Assembly (NCBI GenBank): GCA_041655055.1
Contig: JBBAGE010000097.1
Location: 1-9,339, forward strand
From: JBBAGE01 sp041655055
GTDB taxonomy: Bacteria > Pseudomonadota > Alphaproteobacteria > Rhodobacterales > Rhodobacteraceae
Direction: 5' to 3'
DNA: 9,339 nt
The notes under the pieces were generated by a model. That model had not been told where the DNA came from. It was given only the letters and a program-made list of their open reading frames with translations, and made no database searches. Of this stretch, positions 1-6,481 are shown piece by piece; position 1 is the first letter of the stretch, and each line of letters starts with the position of its first letter. Both the position numbers and the translations under genes were made by a program.

Positions 1-275
1 GGCTGGTGGTGGCCTATGAACCCGTCTGGGCGATTGGCACCGGGCTTACCCCCACGCGCGATCAGATTGGCGAAGTGCATGATTTCATGCGCGCGCAATT
101 GGCCGGCATCCTGGCCGATGCAGATGCGATCCGGCTGCTTTATGGCGGATCGGTCAAACCCGATAATGCCGGCGCGATCTTTGGCATCGACAATGTGGAT
201 GGGGCGCTGGTGGGCGGGGCATCCCTGAAGGCTGCCGATTTTTCCCGGATCATCGCGGCGTTAGCGGCCAACTAG
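1..275 (+). CDS. tpiA: Triosephosphate isomerase, C-terminal part (5' end outside window)
   Basis: Triosephosphate isomerase interconverts dihydroxyacetone phosphate and glyceraldehyde 3-phosphate in the cytoplasm (glycolysis and gluconeogenesis). Only about the last 90 codons are present, reading in the frame that begins at base 3, so there is no start codon here; the GTG at base 6 is internal. The visible sequence has the catalytic-loop signature AYEPVWAIGTG, whose Glu is the general base, and the mobile loop that closes over the substrate. It is followed by the phosphate-binding segments LYGGSVKPDN and GALVGGASL, all in the order and spacing expected of the (beta/alpha)8 barrel. The stop is TAG at 273-275. 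The last 26 bases overlap the 3' end of the convergent monooxygenase gene, and I see no hairpin terminator between them. The family assignment is very secure. Confidence 0.97.
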   Translation, partial: LVVAYEPVWAIGTGLTPTRDQIGEVHDFMRAQLAGILADADAIRLLYGGSVKPDNAGAIFGIDNVDGALVGGASLKAADFSRIIAALAAN

Positions 276-1422
276 TGGCGTCATAGCCGTAAATCCAGTC
301 AAATCTTTTCAACGGCAGGCGCGGCGCGATCCGCCCCGCCATCCGCATCCCCGCCAGCAGCGCGGGGCGCAGCCGCCCGCGCACATGATAGGTGCCGGCA
401 TTGGCATTGGCCGTGGCCACGATCCGCGCGACCCGCGCATGGCGCAGCGCCTGATAGCGCGCGAATGCGGCAGCGGGCGGGTGATGCGCCATGCAATTGG
501 CCAATACCATCGCATCTTCCAGCGCCATATTCGCGCCCTGCGCCATGAAGGGCAGCGTCGGATGCGCGGCATCACCGACCAGCACCGCATGTCCCTGCCC
601 GTCATGCCATTTTGCCGCGACATCATGGCGAAACAGGCCCCAGATATGGGCCGCGCTGACCCGGTCCAGCAATGCCTGCACCGGTGGCGCGAAATCGGCG
701 AAAGCCGCGCGCAGATCGCCCGGATCACCGGGATGCGACCAGCCTTCGGCCACCCAGTCGCCGCGTTCCTCGACCGCAACGATATTGATCAGATCGCCGC
801 CCCGCAAAGGATAGCTGACCAGATGCCGCCCCGCGCCCATCCAGATCCGGGCCTCGGGCGGGTGGGCGCCATCGCCGGGCACAAGCGCGCGCCAGGCCAC
901 ATGGCCGGTGAAAAACGGCGCGGCCTGCGCATTCAGCACCGGCCGCAGCCGCGAATGCAGACCATCGGCCCCGATCACGATGCCCGCCTGCCGGCTGCTG
1001 CTATCGGCCATGCGCAGGTCCATTCCCGCGCCGCCCGGCAAGATCTGCGCCACTTGCGCGCCGGTTTGCACCCGCACACCCGCCGCCAACGCGGCATCGC
1101 CCAAGGCCGCGATCAGATCGGCGCGATGCCACATCCGATGCACCTGATGCGCCAGATCCAGCCGCAGCACCGGGCGCCCGTCGCGCGCCTGACCATCGCG
1201 CATCTGCACCGCTTGCGATCTGATCCCCGCGCGCTGATCGACCCCCAACGCCGCAAGCACCCGCCCGCCATTGGGCGATATCTGCACCCCGGCGCCGATA
1301 TCCGTCATCCGTTCGGCCCGTTCCAGCACGGTGACCGATGCCCCACCGCGCGCCAGCGCCGTGGCCGTGGCCAGCCCACCGATACCGCCGCCCAGCACGG
1401 TGATATCCAGCCCCCCCCGCAT
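250..1422 (-). CDS. FAD-dependent group A monooxygenase (salicylate hydroxylase-like), substrate unknown
   Basis: This is a 390-aa single-component flavoprotein hydroxylase of the PHBH/salicylate 1-monooxygenase type, probably cytosolic, which would use NAD(P)H and O2 to hydroxylate an aromatic or similar ring. It shows the dinucleotide-binding GGGIGG at residues 11-16 with the acidic strand end VLERA (32-36). The GVQISPNG segment follows at 45-52, then the DG motif GADGLHSRLRP (151-161) and the GD motif GDAAHPTLPFMAQGANMALEDA (283-304), which binds the FAD ribityl and pyrophosphate. An ATG at 1458 would add 12 residues but has no Shine-Dalgarno. The ATG at 1422 has a G-rich CGGGGG six bases upstream and places the FAD fold right at the N-terminus as is usual, so I chose it. 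The gene lies 101 bp downstream of dksA on the same strand. Length is normal for the family. UbiH-like or related hydroxylases are alternatives, and the substrate cannot be read from the sequence. Codons 2-4 contain a run of eight G. Confidence 0.9.
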   Translation of the reverse strand: MRGGLDITVLGGGIGGLATATALARGGASVTVLERAERMTDIGAGVQISPNGGRVLAALGVDQRAGIRSQAVQMRDGQARDGRPVLRLDLAHQVHRMWHRADLIAALGDAALAAGVRVQTGAQVAQILPGGAGMDLRMADSSSRQAGIVIGADGLHSRLRPVLNAQAAPFFTGHVAWRALVPGDGAHPPEARIWMGAGRHLVSYPLRGGDLINIVAVEERGDWVAEGWSHPGDPGDLRAAFADFAPPVQALLDRVSAAHIWGLFRHDVAAKWHDGQGHAVLVGDAAHPTLPFMAQGANMALEDAMVLANCMAHHPPAAAFARYQALRHARVARIVATANANAGTYHVRGRLRPALLAGMRMAGRIAPRLPLKRFDWIYGYDATSWPLTPR

Positions 1423-1523
1423 CAAAGGCCCCCGAGATGCAAACAGCACCGCGGCCATGGGCTGCGATGCTGTCTGATGTTCAAATTCGGCCGGGGCCGC
1501 AAATCACATGCACTATTCACTAA

Positions 1524-1946
1524 TCAATCGTCACGATGCACTTTTTCGCGCCGCTCGTGGCGTTCCTGGGCCTCAAGGCTCAGGGTCGCGATCGGGCGGG
1601 CGTCCAACCGTTTGAGCGAAATAGGCTCGCCGGTTTCTTCGCAATATCCGTATTCGCCTTCGTCGATCCGGCGCAGGGCCGCATCGATCTTGGTCACAAG
1701 TTTACGCTGCCGGTCACGCGTGCGCAGTTCCAGCGCGCGATCGGTTTCCTCAGAGGCCCGATCGGCGATATCGGGTATATTGCGGGTGCTATCTTGCAGC
1801 CCTTCGATTGTCTGCTTGCTGTCGCCGACGAGCTCGGCCTTCCACGCCAACAGTTTGCGCCGGAAATATTCCAGCTGGCGTGCGTTCATGAACGGCTCGT
1901 CCTCGGCGGGGCGATAATCGTCGGGCAAGAACACCTCTACTTTCAT
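1524..1946 (-). CDS. dksA: DksA-family RNA polymerase-binding regulator with degenerate zinc finger
   Basis: DksA binds in the secondary channel of RNA polymerase and, with ppGpp, adjusts transcription of rRNA and biosynthetic genes. This copy is 140 aa from the ATG at 1946. It has the N-terminal segment FMNARQLEYFRRKLLAWK, a coiled coil whose tip reads PDIADRASEE (Asp59, Asp62 and Ala64 match the functional DxxDxA tip of E. coli DksA), then ELRTRDRQRKL and the globular end GYCEETGEPISLKRLDARPIATLSLEAQ. Of the four zinc-binding cysteine positions only Cys102 remains; the other three are Thr105, Ser123 and Ala126. Single-cysteine DksA proteins are, to my knowledge, normal in Rhodobacter relatives and still fold. 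The start at 1946 is supported by AAGGGAAG a few bases upstream and by the usual family length. The reading frame also continues upstream to an ATG at 2036 with its own good Shine-Dalgarno, so a 170-aa form cannot be excluded. Confidence 0.93.
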   Translation of the reverse strand: MKVEVFLPDDYRPAEDEPFMNARQLEYFRRKLLAWKAELVGDSKQTIEGLQDSTRNIPDIADRASEETDRALELRTRDRQRKLVTKIDAALRRIDEGEYGYCEETGEPISLKRLDARPIATLSLEAQERHERREKVHRDD

Positions 1947-2158
1947 GCTTCTTCCCTTTCTGGCTTCCTTGACCACAAAGTGGCGGAACGAAACACACAG
2001 CCCGAAGTCAGAGCGACCGAAGGTTGGACGGTTCATTCTCTTGCCGCTCCTCTAACGCAGTTAATACTGGATGTCACTAGCCGATGCGGTCATAGTCGCG
2101 TCGATTGCGGCAGTGCACCCGCTGCCTGAACACCAACAGACAGGGCCCTGATAACACC
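1947..2158. promoter_or_regulatory. Divergent dksA / moxR intergenic region
   Basis: This 212-bp stretch separates two divergently transcribed genes, so both promoters are expected here. It is more AT-rich than its surroundings around 2050-2080 (TTAATACTGG region), where a -10-like TATTAA can be read on the - strand toward dksA. No convincing -35 at normal spacing was found for either direction. On the - strand it holds two Shine-Dalgarno-like sites in one open frame: AGAGGAG at 2047-2053, ten bases before the ATG at 2036, and AAGGGAAG at 1951-1958 before the chosen dksA start. The role is inferred mainly from gene orientation. Confidence 0.45.
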
Positions 2159-3001
2159 ATGAAATTCACTGGAACCGACGCATATGTCGCCACCGAAGAC
2201 CTGACGATCGCGGTTAATGCCGCGGTGACATTGGAACGCCCGCTGCTCGTCAAGGGCGAACCGGGCACGGGCAAGACCGAACTGGCGCGTCAGGTTGCCG
2301 ATGCGCTGGGGCTGCAGATCGTTGAATGGAACGTGAAATCCACCACCAAGGCCGCGCAGGGGCTTTATGAATACGATGCCGTCAGCCGGTTGCGCGATAG
2401 CCAGCTCGGCGAAGCGCGCGTGCATGACGTTGCCAATTACATCCGCAAAGGCAAGCTGTGGCAGGCGTTCGATTCCGATGAAAAGGTCGTTTTGCTGATC
2501 GATGAAATCGACAAGGCCGATATCGAATTTCCCAACGACCTGTTGCAAGAACTCGACCGGATGGAATTTCACGTCTACGAGACCGGCGAGACCATCCGCG
2601 CCAAACAGCGCCCGATCATCATCATTACCTCGAACAACGAAAAGGAACTGCCCGACGCCTTCCTGCGCCGCTGTTTCTTTCACTATATCCGCTTCCCCGA
2701 TGCCGAGACGATGAAACAGATCGTCGAAGTCCATCACCCCGGCATCAAGCAGCAATTGCTGACCACGGCGCTGACGCAATTTTATGAAATCCGCGAAATG
2801 TCAGGGCTGAAGAAAAAGCCCTCGACCTCAGAAGTGCTCGATTGGCTCAAACTGATTCTGGCCGAAGATCTGGCCCCCGAAGATCTGGCGCGCGATGCAT
2901 CCTCGGCGCTGCCGAAGCTGCATGGGGCATTGTTGAAAAACGAACAGGATGTGCATCTGTTCGAACGGCTGGCCTTTTTGCAGCGCCGCCAACAGCGCTA
3001 G
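2159..3001 (+). CDS. MoxR-family AAA+ ATPase
   Basis: This 280-aa cytoplasmic AAA+ ATPase belongs to the MoxR group, whose members act as chaperone-like remodelers, usually with a VWA-domain partner. It has Walker A GEPGTGKT (residues 33-40), Walker B VVLLIDEID (110-118), sensor 1 around SNN (158-160) and paired arginines LRRCF (169-173) at the arginine-finger position. A helical C-terminal lid region follows, including EDLAPEDLARDASSALPKLHG. The ATG at 2159 is preferred over one 18 codons upstream (2105), because the upstream residues, rich in Cys and Arg, do not look like the family. The Shine-Dalgarno is weak (AGGG about 12 bases upstream). The gene heads a tight + strand run: its TAG is followed after one base by the ATG of the lipoprotein, and a VWA/CoxE-like gene lies two genes downstream. 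The specific client is unknown. No gene symbol is given because moxR names several paralogous groups. Confidence 0.94.
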   Translation: MKFTGTDAYVATEDLTIAVNAAVTLERPLLVKGEPGTGKTELARQVADALGLQIVEWNVKSTTKAAQGLYEYDAVSRLRDSQLGEARVHDVANYIRKGKLWQAFDSDEKVVLLIDEIDKADIEFPNDLLQELDRMEFHVYETGETIRAKQRPIIIITSNNEKELPDAFLRRCFFHYIRFPDAETMKQIVEVHHPGIKQQLLTTALTQFYEIREMSGLKKKPSTSEVLDWLKLILAEDLAPEDLARDASSALPKLHGALLKNEQDVHLFERLAFLQRRQQR

Positions 3002-3002
3002 C

Positions 3003-4397
3003 ATGATCGCGCGCGCTCTGGCCGTCGGGTTCCACCGCGCGGCGCGCCCGTATATGATCGCGGGCGCGCTGATGCTGGGGCTTGGGGCCTGTGCGCCGGG
3101 CGTGGTGGCGCCGCCCCCGGGGCCTGCCACCAGCGCGCCCGATTTCGGCCCCCCGCGCCCCGCGCCACCACAGCGCAGCAATGCCGCCATGGCGCAGGAT
3201 TTTCTTGACCTGTCGTTTCAGCTTGAAAGCGGGCGAATGCTGCCGGTCCTGACCCGGTTCGAGGGGCCGATCACCTTGCGCGCCCTTGGGGCCGCACCGC
3301 CAAGCTTTGGCCCCGATCTCGCGCGGGTGCTGGGCCGTTTGCGCAATGAGGCAGGGATCACCATAACCCCGGTGCCCGCACACCAGCCCGCATCCATCAC
3401 CGTGGAACTGGTGCCCGGCAACCAGATGCGCCGGCTGGTTCCGCAGGCGATGTGTTTCGTTGTCCCGCGTGTCAGCGGCTGGGCCGATTACACCGCCAAA
3501 CGCCGCAGCCCTGATCTCGACTGGACGACGCTGGACACCCGCACCACGCTTTCGGTTTTCATCCCCACCGATGTCGGCCCGCAGGAAATCCGCGATTGCC
3601 TGAACGAAGAACTGGCGCAAGCGCTGGGGCCGCTTAATGATCTGTATCGTCTGCCCGATTCCGTGTTCAACGATGACAATATGCATGTCGTTCTGACCGG
3701 CTTCGATATGCTGATGCTGCGCGTTACCTATGCGCCGGAATTGCGCTCGGGCATGACCCGGGCCGAAGTGGCCGCCGCCCTGCCCGCGATTTTGGCGCGC
3801 GAAAACCCCGCCGGCGCGCGCATCGCCACCCCGGGCGCGCGCCCCACCCCGCGCGAATGGAGCGAGGCGATCACCACGGCCCTTGGCCCCGGCGCACCCG
3901 ATCAGCGCCACCGGGCCGCGCAAAGCGCGCTTGATATCGCGCGCGCGGCCGGCTGGAACGACAATCGCACGGCGTTTTCCTATTACGTTCTGGGCCGGCT
4001 TTTTACCACATCCCAGCCACAGGTGGCGCTTGCCGCCTTTCTGCAGGCCGACGCGCTTTACCGTGCGCGTGATGAAACGGCGCTGCATGCCGCGCATCTG
4101 ACCCCGCAATTTGCCGCCTATGCGCTGTCGGGCGGGCGAGCCGAAGCGGCGCTGGCGCTGATCGATGCCGATCTGGCCCGGGTGCGGGCATCGGAAAATG
4201 CCGCCCTTCTGGCGGCGATGCTGATGATCCGGGCCGAGGCGCTGGATGCGCTTGGCCGCAGTTCGGATGCTGCCGCCACCCGGCTCGACTCCTTGATCTG
4301 GGCGCGTTATGGCTTTGGCGCTGAACGCGACGTGCAGGCCAGATTGTCTGAAATCGCCGCGCTCACCCCCAGCAATACGGAGGCACGAGCCCATTGA
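3003..4397 (+). CDS. DUF2927-like lipoprotein with C-terminal helical repeat region
   Basis: This is a 464-aa predicted lipoprotein. An Arg-containing N-region (MIARALAVGFHRAARPY) is followed by a hydrophobic stretch and the lipobox LGAC with Cys30, then a Pro/Ala-rich linker to about residue 58. Residues about 64-265 resemble DUF2927 proteins, common in Rhodobacterales. The segment EIRDCLNEELAQALGPLND (195-213) followed by PDSVFNDDN resembles a zincin active-site helix in which the HExxH histidines are lost (NEELAQ), so catalysis is doubtful. This last point is inference. Residues about 280-464 are Ala/Leu-rich amphipathic helices suggestive of TPR-like repeats. The ATG at 3003, one base after the ATPase stop, gives a good signal peptide; Met18 (3054) would leave no positive N-region. 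There is no clear Shine-Dalgarno, so translational coupling is likely. Its TGA overlaps the TTG start of the next gene. Function is unknown. Confidence 0.85.
   Translation: MIARALAVGFHRAARPYMIAGALMLGLGACAPGVVAPPPGPATSAPDFGPPRPAPPQRSNAAMAQDFLDLSFQLESGRMLPVLTRFEGPITLRALGAAPPSFGPDLARVLGRLRNEAGITITPVPAHQPASITVELVPGNQMRRLVPQAMCFVVPRVSGWADYTAKRRSPDLDWTTLDTRTTLSVFIPTDVGPQEIRDCLNEELAQALGPLNDLYRLPDSVFNDDNMHVVLTGFDMLMLRVTYAPELRSGMTRAEVAAALPAILARENPAGARIATPGARPTPREWSEAITTALGPGAPDQRHRAAQSALDIARAAGWNDNRTAFSYYVLGRLFTTSQPQVALAAFLQADALYRARDETALHAAHLTPQFAAYALSGGRAEAALALIDADLARVRASENAALLAAMLMIRAEALDALGRSSDAAATRLDSLIWARYGFGAERDVQARLSEIAALTPSNTEARAH
4379..4383 (+). promoter_or_regulatory. Ribosome binding site for the TTG-start small gene
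   Basis: GGAGG lies at 4379-4383, ten bases before TTG at 4394. It is the best Shine-Dalgarno in this operon and sits inside the 3' end of the lipoprotein gene. It decides the start of the short membrane-protein gene, whose frame has no nearby ATG or GTG. Confidence 0.7.
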
Positions 4398-4558
4398 TCG
4401 TCATCATTCTTGCCATCATTGGCGCCATTGCCGGCGTTATCGTGGCGCGCCGCAACAACGGCAACCGGCTAGACAAACTGCAATATGGCACGGTTTTTGC
4501 GATTGCTTTCGGGCTGTTGGGGCTCATACTGACTGTGGCCATTGAACGGATGCTGTAA
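4394..4558 (+). CDS. Small two-helix membrane protein (54 aa), TTG start
   Basis: This 54-aa open frame is easily missed because it starts with TTG. The TTG overlaps the upstream stop (TTGA), is preceded by GGAGG, and the frame ends at TAA three bases before the VWA gene ATG. The predicted protein has a hydrophobic helix at residues 2-18, a positive loop ARRNNGNRLDKLQYG (18-32) and a second helix at 33-50 rich in Gly, Leu and Ile, ending ERML. The loop charge suggests a hairpin with the loop in the cytoplasm. It fills the whole gap between two co-directional genes, with start and stop fitted to both, which argues strongly for a real gene. I do not recognise a named family. By position it could be a membrane anchor or partner for the ATPase-VWA pair, which is an inference. 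Confidence 0.82.
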   Translation: MIVIILAIIGAIAGVIVARRNNGNRLDKLQYGTVFAIAFGLLGLILTVAIERML

Positions 4559-4561
4559 AAC

Positions 4562-5746
4562 ATGTTCCTGCCCTTTTTCGAATCGCTGCGAAATTCTGGC
4601 GTGCCGGTCACGATGCGCGAATATCTGGCCTTTCTGGATGGGGTGTCACAGGGGCTTGTGACCTATGATATCGAAGGGTTCTACTATCTGGCCCGCGCCG
4701 CGATGGTCAAAGACGAACGCAACCTCGATAAATTCGACGTAGCCTTCGGCCAGGCATTCAAAGGCATGAACCAGATCACCGGGATGGATGTGCTTGATGC
4801 GATCGACCTGCCGCCCGAATGGTTCGAAAAAATGGCGCGGCGGCATCTAAGCGATCAGGAACGCGCCGAGATCGAGGCCGCTGGCGGGCTTGAGGCCCTG
4901 ATGCAGGCGCTACGCGAACGGCTGGCCGAACAGCAGGGCGCGCATTTTGGCGGCAACAAATGGATCGGCACCGGCGGCACATCGCCCTTTGGCGCGGATG
5001 GCGAAAACCCCGAAGGCCTGCGCATCGGTCAGGACGAGGCTGGCAATGGCAGCGCGGTCAAGATCTGGGATCAGCGCGAATTTCGCAATTTCGACGATAC
5101 GGTCGAACTGGGCACGCGCAATATCAAGGTCGCCTTGCGCCGCCTGCGCCGCTGGGCGCGCGATGGTGCCGCCGATGAGCTGGACCTTGACGGCACGATC
5201 CGGGCCACCGCGCAGCATGGCTATCTGGATGTGCAAACCCGCCCCGAGCGGCGCAATGCGGTCAAGGTATTGCTGTTGCTTGATGTCGGCGGCTCGATGG
5301 ATCCCTATGTCCGCGTGGTCGAGGAATTGTTTTCCGCCGCGCGCGCAGAATTCAAACATCTCGAATCCTATTATTTCCACAATTGCCTTTATGATATGGT
5401 CTGGCGCGACAACCAGCGCCGCTGGGATGATCAGACCCCCACCGCCGAATTGATGCGCACCTATGGCGGCGATTACAAATGCATCTTTGTCGGCGACGCG
5501 ACGATGGCGCCCACGGAAATCACCATGCGCGGCGCCTCGGGGGAACATTGGAATGCCGAACCCGGTTCGGTCTGGCTGCAACGCGCGCGCCAGACCTGGC
5601 CCGCGAATATCTGGATCAATCCGACGCCGAAACAATATTGGCATCAATCCCATTCGATCGGCGTAATCAACGATATCTTTGACAAGCGCATGGTGCCCAT
5701 GACGCTTGAAGGCATCGCCGAGGGGATGAAGCTATTGCTGCGGTAA
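4562..5746 (+). CDS. VWA-domain protein, CoxE-like (MoxR partner)
   Basis: This 394-aa protein lacks a signal peptide and is probably cytoplasmic. Residues 1-125 form a helical region typical of uncharacterised VWA proteins of the CoxE/COG3825 type (FLPFFESLRNSGVPVTMREYL start). A Gly-rich linker follows (about 127-165), then a basic helix NIKVALRRLRRWAR (187-200). The VWA fold spans about 234-394: the first strand VKVLLLLDVGGSMDP carries the metal-site motif as DVGGS (241-245) instead of the canonical DxSxS, and a later loop reads FVGDATMAP (309-317). The Gly in place of the first Ser may be normal in this subfamily. VWA proteins of this kind usually accompany MoxR ATPases and recruit or hold their client. 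The start ATG lies three bases after the small membrane protein stop, with a weak Shine-Dalgarno, consistent with coupling. The client is unknown. Confidence 0.92.
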   Translation: MFLPFFESLRNSGVPVTMREYLAFLDGVSQGLVTYDIEGFYYLARAAMVKDERNLDKFDVAFGQAFKGMNQITGMDVLDAIDLPPEWFEKMARRHLSDQERAEIEAAGGLEALMQALRERLAEQQGAHFGGNKWIGTGGTSPFGADGENPEGLRIGQDEAGNGSAVKIWDQREFRNFDDTVELGTRNIKVALRRLRRWARDGAADELDLDGTIRATAQHGYLDVQTRPERRNAVKVLLLLDVGGSMDPYVRVVEELFSAARAEFKHLESYYFHNCLYDMVWRDNQRRWDDQTPTAELMRTYGGDYKCIFVGDATMAPTEITMRGASGEHWNAEPGSVWLQRARQTWPANIWINPTPKQYWHQSHSIGVINDIFDKRMVPMTLEGIAEGMKLLLR

Positions 5747-5788
5747 TTCGCGCTTGTCGCGGGGGGTGTCATTGCCCATATCTGGGGC

Positions 5789-6481
5789 ATGTTGAAATTT
5801 ACGCCCATCCTGCTGGCCTTGGTTTACGGGCTGTTGATGTATCGCTTTTCGGTCTGGCGGACCCATCGCGAGCTTGACGCCAAATCAACCGAGCTTGCCG
5901 ATCCGCGCCTGCGGGCGCTGACCGACCGGATGGCGCGCGCGCTTGATATCGAACGTATCCGGGTGCATCTTTATGAAGTTGCGCCAATCAACGGGCTGGC
6001 CGCGCCGGATGGACGCATTTTCCTGACCCGTGGTTTTTACGACCGCTATACCAAGGGCGATGTCACCGCCGAGGAACTGGCCAGCGTCATCGCGCATGAA
6101 TTGGGCCATGTCGCCCTTGGCCATGCCCGCCGGCGCATGATCGATTTCACCGGCCAGAATGCGATTCGCACCGCGCTGATCATGGTGCTGGGCCGTTTTA
6201 TCCCCGGTTTCGGCGCCTGGATCGCGGGGATGCTGGTCTCGCTGCTGGCCGCGCGGCTCAGCCGCGATGATGAATATGAGGCTGATGCCTATGCCTCAGC
6301 GCTGCTGATCAAATCGGGGATCGGCACCGGGCCGCAAAAATCGCTGTTCCTGAAACTGGCCGAAATGTCGCCCACCATGGGCGCCACCCCCGTCTGGTTG
6401 ATGAGCCATCCGCGCATGGATGCCCGCATCGCCGCGATCGAGGCGAATGAGGCCAAATGGGCCCCGCGCCCCCTGCCCTAA
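5789..6481 (+). CDS. M48-family membrane-anchored zinc metalloprotease
   Basis: This 230-aa protease has an N-terminal membrane helix (about residues 4-20, FTPILLALVYGLLMYRF) and a cytoplasm- or periplasm-facing M48-like domain. Conserved features are NGLAAPDGRIFLTRGF (68-83), the zinc site HELGH (103-107: His103, Glu104, His107) and the third ligand in ExxAD at 162-166 (EYEAD). The late SHPRMDARI motif (206-214) follows. A hydrophobic stretch at about 128-155 between the zinc motifs could be a second membrane-associated segment, as in HtpX and BepA relatives. All catalytic residues appear intact. The ATG at 5789 follows the VWA stop by 42 bp with no good Shine-Dalgarno at normal spacing; no better in-frame ATG, GTG or TTG exists before the upstream stop codon. 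It ends the + strand run and overlaps the convergent PIN gene by four bases. HtpX-like quality control is possible, but its length and single clear N-terminal helix make it an unassigned M48 protein. Confidence 0.9.
   Translation: MLKFTPILLALVYGLLMYRFSVWRTHRELDAKSTELADPRLRALTDRMARALDIERIRVHLYEVAPINGLAAPDGRIFLTRGFYDRYTKGDVTAEELASVIAHELGHVALGHARRRMIDFTGQNAIRTALIMVLGRFIPGFGAWIAGMLVSLLAARLSRDDEYEADAYASALLIKSGIGTGPQKSLFLKLAEMSPTMGATPVWLMSHPRMDARIAAIEANEAKWAPRPLP

Noticed and set aside
1488..1499. CGGCCGGGGCCG inverted repeat between dksA and the monooxygenase, as a terminator
   Set aside because: Only about four base pairs can form with a workable loop, and the following sequence is not a T run, so it is too weak to call.
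385..1917. Long open frame on the + strand (510 codons) across the monooxygenase and dksA genes
   Set aside because: It is antisense to two well-supported genes, has His/Arg/Pro/Gln-rich composition typical of GC-rich shadow frames, and spans the intergenic gap with no recognisable motif.
2847..4394. Long open frame on the - strand (515 codons)
   Set aside because: It is antisense to the ATPase end and the lipoprotein gene; its composition is rich in Arg, Gly, Gln and His without domains, while the + strand frame has a lipobox and a recognisable domain.
4910..5653. Open frame on the - strand (247 codons)
   Set aside because: It is antisense to the VWA gene, with no Shine-Dalgarno support or family resemblance.
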